The translations under genes and the position numbers were made by a program. From positions 1 through 38,687 of the forward strand of contig NZ_JANIBK010000027.1 in NCBI RefSeq assembly GCF_024505165.1: a stretch of DNA of 38,687 bases, given 5' to 3'. The notes below the pieces were generated by a model. That model ran no database searches and had not been told where the DNA came from. It was given only the letters and a program-made list of their open reading frames with translations. This document shows, piece by piece, positions 9,331-18,551 of the stretch. This DNA is from Methylomonas rivi (GTDB lineage Bacteria > Pseudomonadota > Gammaproteobacteria > Methylococcales > Methylomonadaceae). Each line of letters opens with the position of its first letter. Position 1 is the stretch's first letter.

Positions 9331-11109
9331 CTAATGCAATTGTTTTAAAAACTCGGCTTCAATGCGGCAGCCTCCCAAATCGGGATAATCGGTAATATTT
9401 TGTTCAAAATCCCGATAGGATGAATGCTGGAAAGCCAATCGGGTAATTTTGTCCCGCACCACTTCAAACTCCAGCGCGCCGCCTTTCTCGCGCGGACTGC
9501 CCGGCTTGCCGACAAATAAGGTAATACCAATGTTTGCCAGAGGCTGACCTTGGTTCATGGCCGGCCTGACGCAACTGAAACTATCGACATTTAAGCCGGC
9601 GATCACAGCCGCGAATTGCGCGGCGCTGATGACTACCCCTTCGTCGGGAATAGCGGGTAGCTGCAATAAAGCTTCCAGTCCAAAATTTCCCAGATGATTT
9701 TGCAGCAACACACTGCCGTTGCCGCCATTGTCCGCCGTCAGCAGCGGATACAATTGCCGGGCGACTTCTTCCTTGTCCGGATGGCTCAAAGCTGTCAGCA
9801 ATTGCCGCCCCACGGATTGCACGGAACTGATCACGCCCTCTTTTTTTTGCCGGTTACTGCTCAGATTATCCCAGTCTTGCACCGTATTGACCGGCAGCCG
9901 CATGCTTTGCATGGCGACATAATCCTCAGTGGCCAGGCAGCCGGCAAAATCCTTGCTGCGATACTGTTCCAAGACGCGGGGCCGAATGGCATCGGCCATG
10001 GCTTTTTGCGGGGTGATATTAAAATTTTTCCAATCCGCTGATTTGGCAAGAAAGTAATACAACACTGCATTGCGGTCATATTTATTAAAGCCCAGCCCCT
10101 TCAAAACCAGTTTCAGGCGACGACATTGATTTTCCACTTCGTCATATTGTTGCCAATCCGGGTTTAAGTTGGGTTTTTCCGCCTGATCGACTTGATCGAT
10201 CAGCTGCCGTAATGGCATTTCGCCCGCAGCGGTTTGAATCGGCAAACGTAATAATTCATCCAACGATAAATCGTGCGCATCCGGCACTCCTTCAACGATA
10301 GACTTTAGTAACAAAGACGGCAGCAATTCCGGATAAACCCGCATTTCACCCAATAATTTGGTTTCGCTGGCCCAGGCTTTCATACCGCCATCCACCACTT
10401 CGTAGACCGTCAAGCGACTTTGGTTTAGTTGACCGCCCTGACTGCCCAAGGTGACACTGGCTGGAAGATTGTGGGTTTCCGAACTGTATTTGGCGGCAGC
10501 GGAGGGCTTGTTGACAGCCGGTTGAGCCGCGCTGGCCTCAACCCAACTGCCGGCCAGTTTACCCATCACGGCAATCCCTGTGCCCACTCCGGTTAACGCC
10601 ATCAAGCCACTGGCGGCATTGATGTCGCCCACCAATTGGGACAGATTGGCTTCGTGATTATTGCTGGTCAAAAAACTGTATTCGACCTGTGTATCCTTTG
10701 CGGAATCCAGTCTTAGCCAGGGGGTTAAATTCACTTTTTTGGTTTCCAGCTTGAAATTGCATTTCCCGGTGGTGGCTTGATACAAAAAACCGCTGGTTTC
10801 GCGTTTGAGCTTGAGTGCATCGTTATGAATGTTAAACAACAACGCGGCGGATAAATCCCCCGACTCATACGAGGCACCGATATCGCTACAGCCGCCTTTC
10901 AGCGCGTTGTCGCCCTTAAATTCAAATTCGGACACAATTTGCACATAATAATCGTCCGCCGTTACCGATGACTGCCCCTTGATAGGGCTCAGGGGCGAGG
11001 TCTCGGTTTTGGGATAATCGACGGCAATTTGCCGACTGGTGGCGCAGGCGGACAGTAAACCGCCGGAAAGCAGAGCAACATGAATCAATAATGCGGGGCG
11101 TATCGACAT
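9331..11109 (-). CDS. Large predicted outer-membrane lipoprotein of unknown function
   Basis: A 592-residue protein with a clear lipoprotein signal: hydrophobic segment then lipobox LSAC with the lipidated Cys at residue 22. The residue after Cys is Ala, which does not fit the Asp+2 inner-membrane retention rule, so outer-membrane sorting is expected. The rest is a mix of beta-rich (residues 50-230) and helical (300-480) sequence without a motif I recognise. A short Gly/Ala-rich stretch (GLMALTGVGTGIAVMGKLAG, about residue 168) could lie in or on a membrane. It is transcribed directly ahead of the DUF748 gene, and the pairing suggests a shared envelope function. No frameshift or truncation is visible. 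Confidence 0.78.
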   Translation of the reverse strand: MSIRPALLIHVALLSGGLLSACATSRQIAVDYPKTETSPLSPIKGQSSVTADDYYVQIVSEFEFKGDNALKGGCSDIGASYESGDLSAALLFNIHNDALKLKRETSGFLYQATTGKCNFKLETKKVNLTPWLRLDSAKDTQVEYSFLTSNNHEANLSQLVGDINAASGLMALTGVGTGIAVMGKLAGSWVEASAAQPAVNKPSAAAKYSSETHNLPASVTLGSQGGQLNQSRLTVYEVVDGGMKAWASETKLLGEMRVYPELLPSLLLKSIVEGVPDAHDLSLDELLRLPIQTAAGEMPLRQLIDQVDQAEKPNLNPDWQQYDEVENQCRRLKLVLKGLGFNKYDRNAVLYYFLAKSADWKNFNITPQKAMADAIRPRVLEQYRSKDFAGCLATEDYVAMQSMRLPVNTVQDWDNLSSNRQKKEGVISSVQSVGRQLLTALSHPDKEEVARQLYPLLTADNGGNGSVLLQNHLGNFGLEALLQLPAIPDEGVVISAAQFAAVIAGLNVDSFSCVRPAMNQGQPLANIGITLFVGKPGSPREKGGALEFEVVRDKITRLAFQHSSYRDFEQNITDYPDLGGCRIEAEFLKQLH

Positions 11110-11231
11110 TGAGTATCCTGTTTAGTGACGCAAACCTCGCGCCAATCAAATGAAATACTTGCCGCGAAGCAATCCGGAAATGATAAATTGAAGTAGTTGT
11201 TGTGGCTATGTTTTTATGGCTACCGGCGCAA

Positions 11232-11642
11232 TTATCCTGCGTCTTGCTTGAAACGATGAATTTGCCGGCGCTGTTTTTTATTGGGTTTGCGCTCCCGTTC
11301 CGAGGGATGCAAAAAAGCTTGCTGCTGCTTATGCAATTCCATTTGCTCTTGGCGCTTGGTAGCGCTGGCTTCATCTTCTCGATAAAGCAAAACGGCTTCC
11401 TTGGCGGGCCGCCGCTGCTTGTTCAGATCGGTAACCTGAATTTCCCAGGTATATTGGTCCTTGGTGACGGTAATGACATCGCCCAGCTTGATATCCTTAC
11501 CCGGTTTGCAGCGTTGGCCGTTGACATGGACTTTGCCGCCGTTAACGGCATCGGCCGCCAAGCCGCGGGTTTTGAAAAACCGCGCGGCCCACAGCCACTT
11601 GTCGATGCGAAGCTCGGACACTTCAACCAAGCGGCAAACCAC
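11232..11642 (-). CDS. hslR: Heat-shock protein 15 homologue (S4 RNA-binding domain)
   Basis: A 136-residue protein at most. The S4 domain begins at ELRIDKWLWAARFFKTRG and continues with NGGKVHVNGQRCKPGKDIKLGD. The downstream region QRRPAKEAVLLY and a basic tail (RKPNKKQRRQIHRFK) match E. coli Hsp15, which binds 50S subunits carrying stalled peptidyl-tRNA and helps recycle them. The start is uncertain: GTG at 11642 overlaps the rhodanese gene by 20 bases, while another GTG at 11621 lies directly after the rhodanese stop and would shorten the protein by seven residues. Neither has an ideal ribosome-binding site. The rhodanese-Hsp15 pairing suggests a two-gene transcript. Confidence 0.9.
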   Translation of the reverse strand: MVCRLVEVSELRIDKWLWAARFFKTRGLAADAVNGGKVHVNGQRCKPGKDIKLGDVITVTKDQYTWEIQVTDLNKQRRPAKEAVLLYREDEASATKRQEQMELHKQQQAFLHPSERERKPNKKQRRQIHRFKQDAG

Positions 11643-11982
11643 TCTCCGACCAAGCCTTAAAGCCGCCGGCCATGCTGACCGCTTGGGTATAGCCCAATTG
11701 ATTTAAAGCGAGGGCGGCCAATGCGGAGCGGCCGCCGGTTTGACAGTAGACGACGATGGACTCTTGCTGCTTGCCTTGAAACTCGGGGGTGGCATCGATT
11801 TTAAACTCCAACACCCCGCGCGGAATGTTGATAGCGCCGGGCAAATGCCCGGCGGCATATTCGGCCGGCTCCCGAACATCGAGAATCAAGCTGCTTTGCA
11901 ACTGACCCTTTGCTGTTGCCGTGTCTACTTCTTTGATCTGTTGCTTGGCGTTGGCAACCATCTCCATTGCGGTTAAAGCCAT
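11623..11982 (-). CDS. Single-domain rhodanese-like sulfurtransferase
   Basis: A 119-residue cytoplasmic protein with one rhodanese domain. LILDVREPAEYAAGHLPGAINIPRG is the family's first signature, and the active-site loop VVYCQTGGRSALAA holds the catalytic Cys (about residue 79) in a six-residue CQTGGR cradle. Such proteins accept a sulfane sulfur on the Cys and pass it to acceptors; the physiological partner here cannot be told. No signal peptide is seen. The ATG has a GGAGG-type site just upstream (AAGGAGGATCA in the minus strand), a strong and well-placed signal. It overlaps the 5' end of hslR. Confidence 0.93.
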   Translation of the reverse strand: MALTAMEMVANAKQQIKEVDTATAKGQLQSSLILDVREPAEYAAGHLPGAINIPRGVLEFKIDATPEFQGKQQESIVVYCQTGGRSALAALALNQLGYTQAVSMAGGFKAWSESGLPLG

Positions 11983-12020
11983 TGATCCTCCTTATGGACG
12001 GTTATAAAAAGACTGAAAAA

Positions 12021-12977
12021 CTAAGCTTCCATATGCTTTTTCAATTCCTTGGGAATCGAAAATACCACTTTTTCTTCGATACCGGTGTTTTCCCGAACCG
12101 AAGTGGTTTCGCCGCCCCAGGCTTTCAATTGGTTAATCACTTCCTGCACCAACACTTCCGGCGCGGAAGCGCCCGCGGTGACACCCACCACGTCGATGCC
12201 GTCCAGCCATTCCTGTTGCAAATCCTTATAGGTATCGATCAAATAGGCCGGCTTGCCGAGCTGTTCGGCAATTTCGCGCAAGCGGTTGGAATTGGAGCTG
12301 TTGGGCGAACCCACCACCAGAATCAAATCGGAGATTTTCGACAAATCGTGCACGGCATCCTGGCGATTCTGCGTGGCGTAACAAATGTCGTCTTTTTTCT
12401 GTTCCTTGATGGAAGAAAAGCGTTCGCGCAATGCATCCACCATCACCTTGGTATCGGTCATCGACAGGGTGGTTTGGGTCACATAGGCCAGATTGTCTGG
12501 ATTGTTAACCTTCAGGTTTTTCACATCTTCCGGGGTTTCCACCAAATAAATGTCGCCATGCTCGGTACATTTATCGTACTGACCCATGGTGCCTTCCACT
12601 TCCGGATGGCCGGCGTGACCGATCAAGATCACTTCCCGGTCTTGCTTGGCATGTTTGGCGACCTGCATGTGCACCTTGGTCACCAAGGGACAAGTGGCAT
12701 CGAACACGGTCAATTGCCTTTCCTCGGCTTCTTTTTGCACTTCCTTGGATACGCCGTGGGCACTGAAAATCAGATACGAGCCCACCGGTACATCGCTTAA
12801 ATCCTCGATAAAAATCGCCCCTTTTTCCTTCAGGCCATCCACCACGGTACGGTTATGCACCACCTCATGGCGCACGTAAATAGGCGCGCCGAAGGTATCG
12901 ATGGCCTGATCGACAATTTCAATTGCCCGGTCGACGCCGGCACAGAATCCACGAGGGTTTGCGAGTACGATTTGCAT
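12021..12977 (-). CDS. ispH: 4-hydroxy-3-methylbut-2-enyl diphosphate reductase
   Basis: A 318-residue protein, the normal length for IspH/LytB. This [4Fe-4S] enzyme performs the last step of the MEP isoprenoid pathway, reducing HMBPP to IPP and DMAPP. All three cluster cysteines are present in family contexts: [10 protein letters not shown] (Cys12), [11 protein letters not shown], and [10 protein letters not shown]. Substrate-binding motifs [26 protein letters not shown] with the key acid, TQTTLS and [12 protein letters not shown] are intact. The start ATG gives the canonical [13 protein letters not shown]-terminus. It lies between rraA and the rhodanese gene with gaps of 38 bases on each side, consistent with one transcript. 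No anomalies seen. Confidence 0.98.
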   Translation of the reverse strand: MQIVLANPRGFCAGVDRAIEIVDQAIDTFGAPIYVRHEVVHNRTVVDGLKEKGAIFIEDLSDVPVGSYLIFSAHGVSKEVQKEAEERQLTVFDATCPLVTKVHMQVAKHAKQDREVILIGHAGHPEVEGTMGQYDKCTEHGDIYLVETPEDVKNLKVNNPDNLAYVTQTTLSMTDTKVMVDALRERFSSIKEQKKDDICYATQNRQDAVHDLSKISDLILVVGSPNSSNSNRLREIAEQLGKPAYLIDTYKDLQQEWLDGIDVVGVTAGASAPEVLVQEVINQLKAWGGETTSVRENTGIEEKVVFSIPKELKKHMEA

Positions 12978-13015
12978 AATTCTTGAGTATTTTACTTGGT
13001 TAAGACAACGGGATT

Positions 13016-13501
13016 TTAATCCAATTTTGTATCCGAGACGATAATTCCGTCGCCATCGGCATAAATATAATGATCTTTTTTAAAATTGACGCCGGCGAAC
13101 GTAATCATCTTGTCCCTATCGCCGTGCCCGTGTTTATTGCTGCGCAACGGGTGCGTATTCAGGGCCATGACGCCGACGGGCATTTTGCCGAGCAAATCCG
13201 CACCGCGTACGCAACCGTACACCACGATACCTTCCCATGCATTTTTCACCGCCAAGGAGGCCAATGTATCGCCCAACAAAGCGCAACGCCGGGAGCCGCC
13301 GCCGTCGATGACCAGCACCCGTCCCTGGCCGTTTTCTTCCAGCGTGGTACGTACCAGGGAATTATCCTCAAACACCTTTAGGGTGGTGATAAGGCCGGAA
13401 AACCGGCATTTTCCGCCGAAGTGCCTCAGCATGGGCTCGGCTATCTGAAAATTTTCCTGTTCGGAAAAACGGTCGCAAAGATCAGCGGTGGCTATCGGCA
13501 T
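13016..13501 (-). CDS. rraA: RraA family protein (regulator of RNase E activity)
   Basis: A 161-residue protein of typical RraA length. Family features are the N-terminal ATADLCDRF, the glycine-rich [23 protein letters not shown], and [14 protein letters not shown], where the Arg belongs to the conserved anion-binding pocket. In E. coli RraA forms a trimer that binds RNase E and slows RNA turnover. Close relatives act as 4-hydroxy-4-methyl-2-oxoglutarate/oxaloacetate aldolases and keep a Gly-x3-Asp-x20-Arg-Asp metal site; here the Arg is followed by Gly (VRGAD) rather than Asp, which favours the regulator over the aldolase. It sits between trhP and ispH with small gaps. Confidence 0.9.
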   Translation of the reverse strand: MPIATADLCDRFSEQENFQIAEPMLRHFGGKCRFSGLITTLKVFEDNSLVRTTLEENGQGRVLVIDGGGSRRCALLGDTLASLAVKNAWEGIVVYGCVRGADLLGKMPVGVMALNTHPLRSNKHGHGDRDKMITFAGVNFKKDHYIYADGDGIIVSDTKLD

Positions 13502-13519
13502 GGCAATGCTCCCGGATAC

Positions 13520-14875
13520 CTAGAAATAACGCGCCAACAGGCCGTATTGGCACTCCGCATCGGGCAAGGGGATACGGACTTCATAGCCGCCGCCCGAGGC
13601 CTCCTGCATGGGGTTGCCGTATTTATCGAACATACGGTCAACGGTGATATCGCTATTGCCTTTCGGCAAAATCAATTCCAATTTATCGCCCACGCTAAAT
13701 TTATTTTTCACGTTGATCTCGGCCAGGCCGGTGGCTGCGTCGTAGGCGGCGATTTCGCCGCAAAACTGCTGCTGGTGGCTTTTGGAATAGCCGGAAATAT
13801 AGTTTTGGTGCTCGTGAGTATGGTGCCTTTGGTAGAAGCCGTCGGTATAGCCCCGATTGGCCAGATTATCCAACACGCCGATCAGTTCCGGCTGAAACGG
13901 CCTGCCCGCCAAGGCATCATCGATCGCCTGCCGATACGTTTGCGCCGTGCGCGCAACATAATAGTGGGACTTGGTGCGGCCTTCTATTTTCAAGCTATCC
14001 ACGCCGATTTCCACCAAGCGCTGCACATGTTCTATGGCGCGCAAATCCTTTGAATTCATGATGTAGGTGCCGTTTTCGTCCTCCATGACCGGCAGCAACT
14101 CGCCTTTACGGCCTTCCTCTTCCAGAAAATAGATGTTATCCGCCAGAGGATGCCGCTCCGCGCCGCCGCAACTGGCCGTACTCAAGGTTTCGTTGAGCGC
14201 GTCCATCGACAAAACCGCATGCTCGTCCAGCACATAATCGCCCTCGGCATTTTCCTGGGCCGGCTTGGTATCGTATTTCCAACGGCAGGAATTGGTGCAG
14301 GTGCCTTGATTAGGGTCGCGATGGTTGAAATAACCGGACAACAAACAACGGCCGGAATAGGCGATGCACAAGGCGCCATGCACGAATACTTCCAATTCCA
14401 TATCCGGGCATTCCTGGCGAATTTCGGCGATTTCATCCAGCGACAATTCGCGGGACAAGATCACCCGCTCCACGCCCATGCTTTTCCAGAATTTTACGCT
14501 GGCATAGTTGACGGTATTGGCCTGCACCGATAAATGCACCGGCATGTCCGGCCATTGCTCGCGGGTCAGCATGATCAGGCCGGGATCGGCCATGATCAAG
14601 GCGTCCGGCCGCATGGCAATGATCGGCGCCATATCCTTGACAAAGGTTTTAACCTTGGCGTTGTGCGGAATCACGTTGGCCGCCAGAAAAAATTTTTTCC
14701 CCAGTTGATGCGCTTCCGCAATCCCCTTAGCCAAGTTGTCGGCCAGAAAATCGTTATTGCGGACTCTCAGGCTATAGCGCGGCTGGCCGGCATAAACGGC
14801 ATCGGCACCGAACGCGAAAGCGTAACGCATGTTGCGGATGGTGCCGGCGGGGGAAAGCAGTTCGATGTGTTTCAT
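13520..14875 (-). CDS. trhP: U32 peptidase-like tRNA 5-hydroxyuridine synthesis protein (YegQ/TrhP)
   Basis: A 451-residue protein from the ATG at 14873-14875, chosen because it yields the family N-terminus MKHIELLSPAGTIRNMRYAFAFGADAVYAG; a start 13 codons upstream has no family-like sequence. Motifs include RYSLRVRNNDF, HLSVQANTVNYASVKFW, the U32 signature ELEVFVHGALCIAYSGRCLLSGY, and the cysteine motif NQGTCTNSCRWKYD. In E. coli TrhP (YegQ) is needed for prephenate-dependent, oxygen-independent 5-hydroxylation of uridine 34 in tRNA, although the fold was named as a peptidase. An internal segment of about 35 residues (NETLSTASCGGAERHPLADNI region, about residue 240) may be an insertion relative to E. 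coli. It leads a string with rraA and ispH. Confidence 0.92.
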   Translation of the reverse strand: MKHIELLSPAGTIRNMRYAFAFGADAVYAGQPRYSLRVRNNDFLADNLAKGIAEAHQLGKKFFLAANVIPHNAKVKTFVKDMAPIIAMRPDALIMADPGLIMLTREQWPDMPVHLSVQANTVNYASVKFWKSMGVERVILSRELSLDEIAEIRQECPDMELEVFVHGALCIAYSGRCLLSGYFNHRDPNQGTCTNSCRWKYDTKPAQENAEGDYVLDEHAVLSMDALNETLSTASCGGAERHPLADNIYFLEEEGRKGELLPVMEDENGTYIMNSKDLRAIEHVQRLVEIGVDSLKIEGRTKSHYYVARTAQTYRQAIDDALAGRPFQPELIGVLDNLANRGYTDGFYQRHHTHEHQNYISGYSKSHQQQFCGEIAAYDAATGLAEINVKNKFSVGDKLELILPKGNSDITVDRMFDKYGNPMQEASGGGYEVRIPLPDAECQYGLLARYF

Positions 14876-15011
14876 AAAATGTTTGTAGTCAACCCAAGAA
14901 CCGCATTTTAGCAAATTCAGTTTAATCCAGCCCGACTTCTAAATATTTTACGACTCTAAAAACAAGTATCCGACTGGGGTTTTTGTGCTTTTCCGCCGCG
15001 AAAAACCGTTC

Positions 15012-15563
15012 TCAGTCATACAGTTCCGCCATGGAAAACGGTTGGCCTTGCCGGTCCTTGGCGGAAAGTTGCGGTATTGCGATGGCTGCCGGCCACTGCA
15101 CGCCGATATCGGCATCGTTCCACAAGATGCAGCGTTCGTGAGCGGGCGAGTAGTATTCCGTGGTTTTATACAGAAATTCGGCAGTGTCCGATAATGTCAG
15201 GAAACCATGCGCAAAACCAACCGGTATCCACAGCTGCTGCTTGTTATGCGCCGATAGATTGACGCCCACCCATTGCCCGAAAGTCGGCGAATGTTTACGA
15301 ATATCCACCACCACATCGAACACCTCGCCCTGCACCGCCCGCACCAGCTTGCCTTGCCCCTTCGGCGGCAACTGGTAGTGCAAGCCGCGCAACACGCCTT
15401 GCTGCGATTTGGAGTGATTGTCCTGCACGAATTGCGGCTTCAGCCCGGTCAGCTCCTCGAACAGCGATTGATTGAAACTTTCGTAAAAAAAACCCCGCTC
15501 ATCGCCAAACACTTTCGGCGTGAATAAAATCACATCCGGAATGGATAGTCGCTTTGCTTGCAC
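15012..15563 (-). CDS. rfbC: dTDP-4-dehydrorhamnose 3,5-epimerase
   Basis: A 183-residue cupin epimerase of normal length, the third enzyme of dTDP-L-rhamnose synthesis. It epimerises C3 and C5 of dTDP-4-keto-6-deoxyglucose. Visible motifs are DERGFFYESFN, QDNHSKSQQGVLRGLHYQ with the catalytic His of the RGLHYQ motif, GEVFDVVVDIRKHSPTFG, and IPVGFAHGFLTLSD. It starts with GTG at 15561-15563, overlapping the rfbA TAG stop by one base (TAGTG), so it is last in the rhamnose operon and likely translationally coupled. No clear rho-independent terminator follows its stop. Confidence 0.97.
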   Translation of the reverse strand: MQAKRLSIPDVILFTPKVFGDERGFFYESFNQSLFEELTGLKPQFVQDNHSKSQQGVLRGLHYQLPPKGQGKLVRAVQGEVFDVVVDIRKHSPTFGQWVGVNLSAHNKQQLWIPVGFAHGFLTLSDTAEFLYKTTEYYSPAHERCILWNDADIGVQWPAAIAIPQLSAKDRQGQPFSMAELYD

Positions 15564-16450
15564 TAAAACACCTGTTGATCAAGAAGACGCATAAGATACT
15601 GGCCATAGCCGTTTTTAATCAGCGGCCTTGCCAATTGTTCGATTTTTTCCTTGCCGATCCAGCCGCTACGCCAGGCGATTTCTTCCAGGCACGCCACTTT
15701 CAGGCCCTGGCGATTTTCGATGGTTTCTATGAAATTGCCCGCTTCGATCAAACTGCCGTGGGTGCCCGTGTCGAGCCAAGCATAGCCGCGCCCCATGATT
15801 TCCACGCTGAGTTGTTTTTGAGCCAAATAGGCTTTGTTAACGTCGGTGATTTCCAATTCGCCGCGCGGAGACGGTGTTAAATTGCCGGCAATATCGACGA
15901 CCTGGTTATCGTAAAAATACAGCCCGGTAACCGCATAATTGCTTTTGGGTTTGGCGGGTTTTTCCTCCAACGAGGTTGCTTGGCCTTGGTTATCGAAATT
16001 GACCACGCCGTAGCGTTCCGGATCGTTGACATGATACGCAAATACCGTGGCCCCGCTGTCTCGGCTGCCGGCCTTTTTAAGTTGTACATGCAGATCGTGG
16101 CCATAAAAGATATTATCGCCCAGCACCAACGCGCTAGGGCAATTGCCGATAAAGCCGCGCCCTATGATAAAGGCTTGGGCCAGACCGTCCGGGCTGGGCT
16201 GCACGGCATAAGACAAATTGATCCCCCAATCGCTACCGTCGCCCAAAAGATGCTGAAACAACGGCGTGTCTTGCGGGGTGGATATGATCAAAATATCCCG
16301 GATACCCGCCAGCATTAAGGTACTGAGCGGATAATAAATCATCGGTTTATCGTAAATCGGCAACAGTTGTTTGGATACGGCTTTGGTCACCGGATACAGG
16401 CGGGTACCCGAACCGCCAGCCAGAATAATGCCTTTACGTTGCGTCGTCAT
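15563..16450 (-). CDS. rfbA: Glucose-1-phosphate thymidylyltransferase
   Basis: A 295-residue nucleotidyltransferase, the usual RfbA length, which makes dTDP-glucose from dTTP and glucose-1-phosphate. The N-terminal nucleotide-binding signature [25 protein letters not shown] is intact, as are [28 protein letters not shown] and [16 protein letters not shown]. Its ATG overlaps the rfbD stop in ATGA form and its own stop overlaps the rfbC start. It supplies the first intermediate for the O-antigen or other rhamnose-containing surface glycans. Confidence 0.97.
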   Translation of the reverse strand: MTTQRKGIILAGGSGTRLYPVTKAVSKQLLPIYDKPMIYYPLSTLMLAGIRDILIISTPQDTPLFQHLLGDGSDWGINLSYAVQPSPDGLAQAFIIGRGFIGNCPSALVLGDNIFYGHDLHVQLKKAGSRDSGATVFAYHVNDPERYGVVNFDNQGQATSLEEKPAKPKSNYAVTGLYFYDNQVVDIAGNLTPSPRGELEITDVNKAYLAQKQLSVEIMGRGYAWLDTGTHGSLIEAGNFIETIENRQGLKVACLEEIAWRSGWIGKEKIEQLARPLIKNGYGQYLMRLLDQQVF

Positions 16451-17346
16451 GATTTTCCTTGTATTTCCGTTAGCATGCGCTCTACCCCGCTTCGCCAGTC
16501 CGGCAAACGCAAATCGAAGGTGGTTTGGAGTTTTTCCGTGTTCAATCGGGAGTTTAACGGCCTGCCGGCCGGCGTGGGATACTGGCTGGTCGGTATCGCG
16601 ATTAAAGCGTCCTTGGCCAGCTTAAGCGGCATGCCCGCGTCCCTGGCAAAATTCAGCACATAATCCGCATACTCGAACCAAGTGGTTTCGCCGTCGGCCG
16701 CCAAATGATAAAGTCCCGCAACGTCTTGCCGGTAACAAGCGGTACGAATGGCGTGCGCGGTCACATCCGCCAGCAATTCGGCGCCGGTGGGCGAACCGAA
16801 TTGATCGTTAATGACCGACAGGCTTTCGCGCTCCCGGGCCAAACGAAGCATGGTTTTGGCAAAATTATTCCCCCTTGCCGCGTACACCCAGCTGGTGCGA
16901 AAAATCAGATGCCAGCAGCCGGATTGTTGTATCGCCCGCTCGCCCGCCAGTTTGGTCCGTCCGTAGACGTTCAACGGCTTGACCGCATCGTCTTCGCGCC
17001 ACGGCCGCTTGCCGCTGCCGTCGAACACATAGTCGGTCGAATAATGCACCAGCCAGGCGCCATGAGTTTTTGCCGCATCCGCCAGCACCTCCGGCGCCCG
17101 GGCGTTGATAAGATCGGCCAGTTCGGTCTCGGTTTCCGCTTTGTCCACCGCAGTGTAGGCGGCCGCATTGACAATGACGTCCGGCAGTACATCGCGTACG
17201 GTTTGCACGATGCCACTCAGATTGCCGAGATCGCCGCAATGAGTTTGGCTATGCCGATCCAACGCAATCAGTTCACCCAGCGGCGCCAAGCTGCGCTGCA
17301 ACTCCCAACCTACTTGGCCGTTTTTCCCGAACAACAGTATCTTCAT
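16447..17346 (-). CDS. rfbD: dTDP-4-dehydrorhamnose reductase
   Basis: A 299-residue short-chain dehydrogenase/reductase-type enzyme (the same length as in enteric bacteria) that reduces dTDP-4-keto-L-rhamnose to dTDP-L-rhamnose with NAD(P)H. The ATG at 17344-17346 is preferred: it yields [16 protein letters not shown] with the nucleotide-binding GxxGxxG at the N-terminus and lies about 25 bases after the rfbB stop. A longer frame from 17433 would overlap rfbB by 62 bases and add 29 unrelated residues. The catalytic motifs YSTDYVFDG (Thr/Tyr region) and YGRTKLAGE (Tyr-x3-Lys) are present. Confidence 0.95.
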   Translation of the reverse strand: MKILLFGKNGQVGWELQRSLAPLGELIALDRHSQTHCGDLGNLSGIVQTVRDVLPDVIVNAAAYTAVDKAETETELADLINARAPEVLADAAKTHGAWLVHYSTDYVFDGSGKRPWREDDAVKPLNVYGRTKLAGERAIQQSGCWHLIFRTSWVYAARGNNFAKTMLRLARERESLSVINDQFGSPTGAELLADVTAHAIRTACYRQDVAGLYHLAADGETTWFEYADYVLNFARDAGMPLKLAKDALIAIPTSQYPTPAGRPLNSRLNTEKLQTTFDLRLPDWRSGVERMLTEIQGKS

Positions 17347-17371
17347 GCCCATCGGTAACAGCGACCAGTAG

Positions 17372-18442
17372 TCACGCGTCCCGTCCGGCATAATTTTTTT
17401 CCAACCAGGATTGGTAATCGCCGGACAGCACATTATTCACCCAAGCCTGATGGTCCAGATACCATTGCACGGTTTTGCGGATACCGGTTTCAAAGGTTTC
17501 AGCCGGTTTCCAGCCCAATTCGCGCTCCAATTTGGTAGCGTCGATGGCATAACGCCGGTCATGGCCCGGCCTGTCGGTCACGTAGGTTATTTGCTCGGCA
17601 TAAGACTTGCCGTCGGCGCGCGGTTTTAAGTCGTCCAGCATGCCGCACAGGGTATGCACCACCTCCAGATTGGCTTTTTCGTTCCAGCCGCCGATGTTAT
17701 AAACCTCGCCCACCCGTCCTTCCGCCAATACCCGCCGAATCGCGCTGCAATGATCCTTGACATACAGCCAATCGCGAATCTGCCGACCGTCGCCGTATAT
17801 CGGCAACGCTTGGCCGGTCAATGCATTTTGAATGCACAGCGGAATCAGTTTTTCCGGAAAGTGATACGGCCCGTAATTGTTGGAACAATTGGTGGTCAAC
17901 ACCGGCAAACCGTAGGTATGGTGATAGGCGCGCACCAAGTGGTCGCTGGCCGCCTTGCTGGCCGAATAAGGGCTATTGGGCTGGTATTGGTTGGCTTCCG
18001 AAAACGGCGGGTCGGCTTTTTCCAGGGAACCGTACACCTCGTCGGTGGAGACATGCAGCAAGCGAAAAGCCTGTTTTGCCGCATCCTGCAGGCCATTCCA
18101 ATAGCAACGCACCGCTTCCAATAACCTGAAACTACCCAAAATATTGGTTTGAATAAAATCTTCCGGGCCGTGGATGGAGCGGTCCACGTGCGACTCGGCG
18201 GCAAAATTGACCACCGCGCGAATATTGTGCCGTGTCAGCAAGTCCAGCACTACCTCGTAATCGCCGATGTCGGCTTTTACGAAAATATGCCTGGCATCGT
18301 CCCGCAGGGAAGCCAGATTTTCCGGATTGCCGGCATAGGTGAGTTTATCGAGATTAACCACCGCCTCATCGGAACCGGCCAGCCAATCCAAAACAAAATT
18401 ACTGCCGATAAAACCGGCGCCGCCGGTTACTAAAATAGTCAT
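17372..18442 (-). CDS. rfbB: dTDP-glucose 4,6-dehydratase
   Basis: A 356-residue extended short-chain dehydrogenase with the NAD-binding TGGAGFIGSNF at residues 6-16, VNFAAESHVDRSIHGPEDF, LHVSTDEVYGSL (catalytic Asp/Glu region) and YSASKAASDHLVRAY (Tyr-x3-Lys). It converts dTDP-glucose to the 4-keto-6-deoxy sugar, the second step of the pathway. It is the first gene of the rfbB-rfbD-rfbA-rfbC transcript. Upstream, 109 bases separate it from the histidine kinase gene, and this gap holds an imperfect stem (GCCCTT 18463-18468 with AAGGGC 18483-18488). It is a complete, ordinary family member. Confidence 0.97.
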   Translation of the reverse strand: MTILVTGGAGFIGSNFVLDWLAGSDEAVVNLDKLTYAGNPENLASLRDDARHIFVKADIGDYEVVLDLLTRHNIRAVVNFAAESHVDRSIHGPEDFIQTNILGSFRLLEAVRCYWNGLQDAAKQAFRLLHVSTDEVYGSLEKADPPFSEANQYQPNSPYSASKAASDHLVRAYHHTYGLPVLTTNCSNNYGPYHFPEKLIPLCIQNALTGQALPIYGDGRQIRDWLYVKDHCSAIRRVLAEGRVGEVYNIGGWNEKANLEVVHTLCGMLDDLKPRADGKSYAEQITYVTDRPGHDRRYAIDATKLERELGWKPAETFETGIRKTVQWYLDHQAWVNNVLSGDYQSWLEKNYAGRDA

Positions 18443-18462
18443 GAAGTTCTAATTATGGTGTT

Positions 18463-18488
18463 GCCCTTAACCTGGATAAGGTAAGGGC
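18463..18488. terminator. Imperfect stem-loop between the two-component operon and the rhamnose operon
   Basis: GCCCTT followed by ACC pairs with GGT followed by AAGGGC, with one bulged A on the 5' arm. It lies after the histidine kinase stop and just upstream of rfbB on the minus strand. No T run follows on the minus strand, so a rho-independent terminator is not well supported; a leader structure or chance stem are alternatives. Confidence 0.25.
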
Positions 18489-18551
18489 GGATGAATACGC
18501 GCGGGAATTTTAATGTATAGTTAATCGATACGTGAGTTAAATTTCAAGCGC

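Noticed and set aside
11967-12800. Long 277-codon plus-strand frame opposite ispH
   Set aside because: ispH is complete with all cluster cysteines; the opposite frame reads as low-complexity His/Phe-rich sequence.
13016-13501. HMG/oxaloacetate aldolase instead of RraA
   Set aside because: The Arg of the conserved motif is followed by Gly instead of the Asp needed for metal binding in the aldolases.
16705-17358. 217-codon plus-strand frame opposite rfbD
   Set aside because: Antisense shadow; rfbD has intact catalytic motifs.
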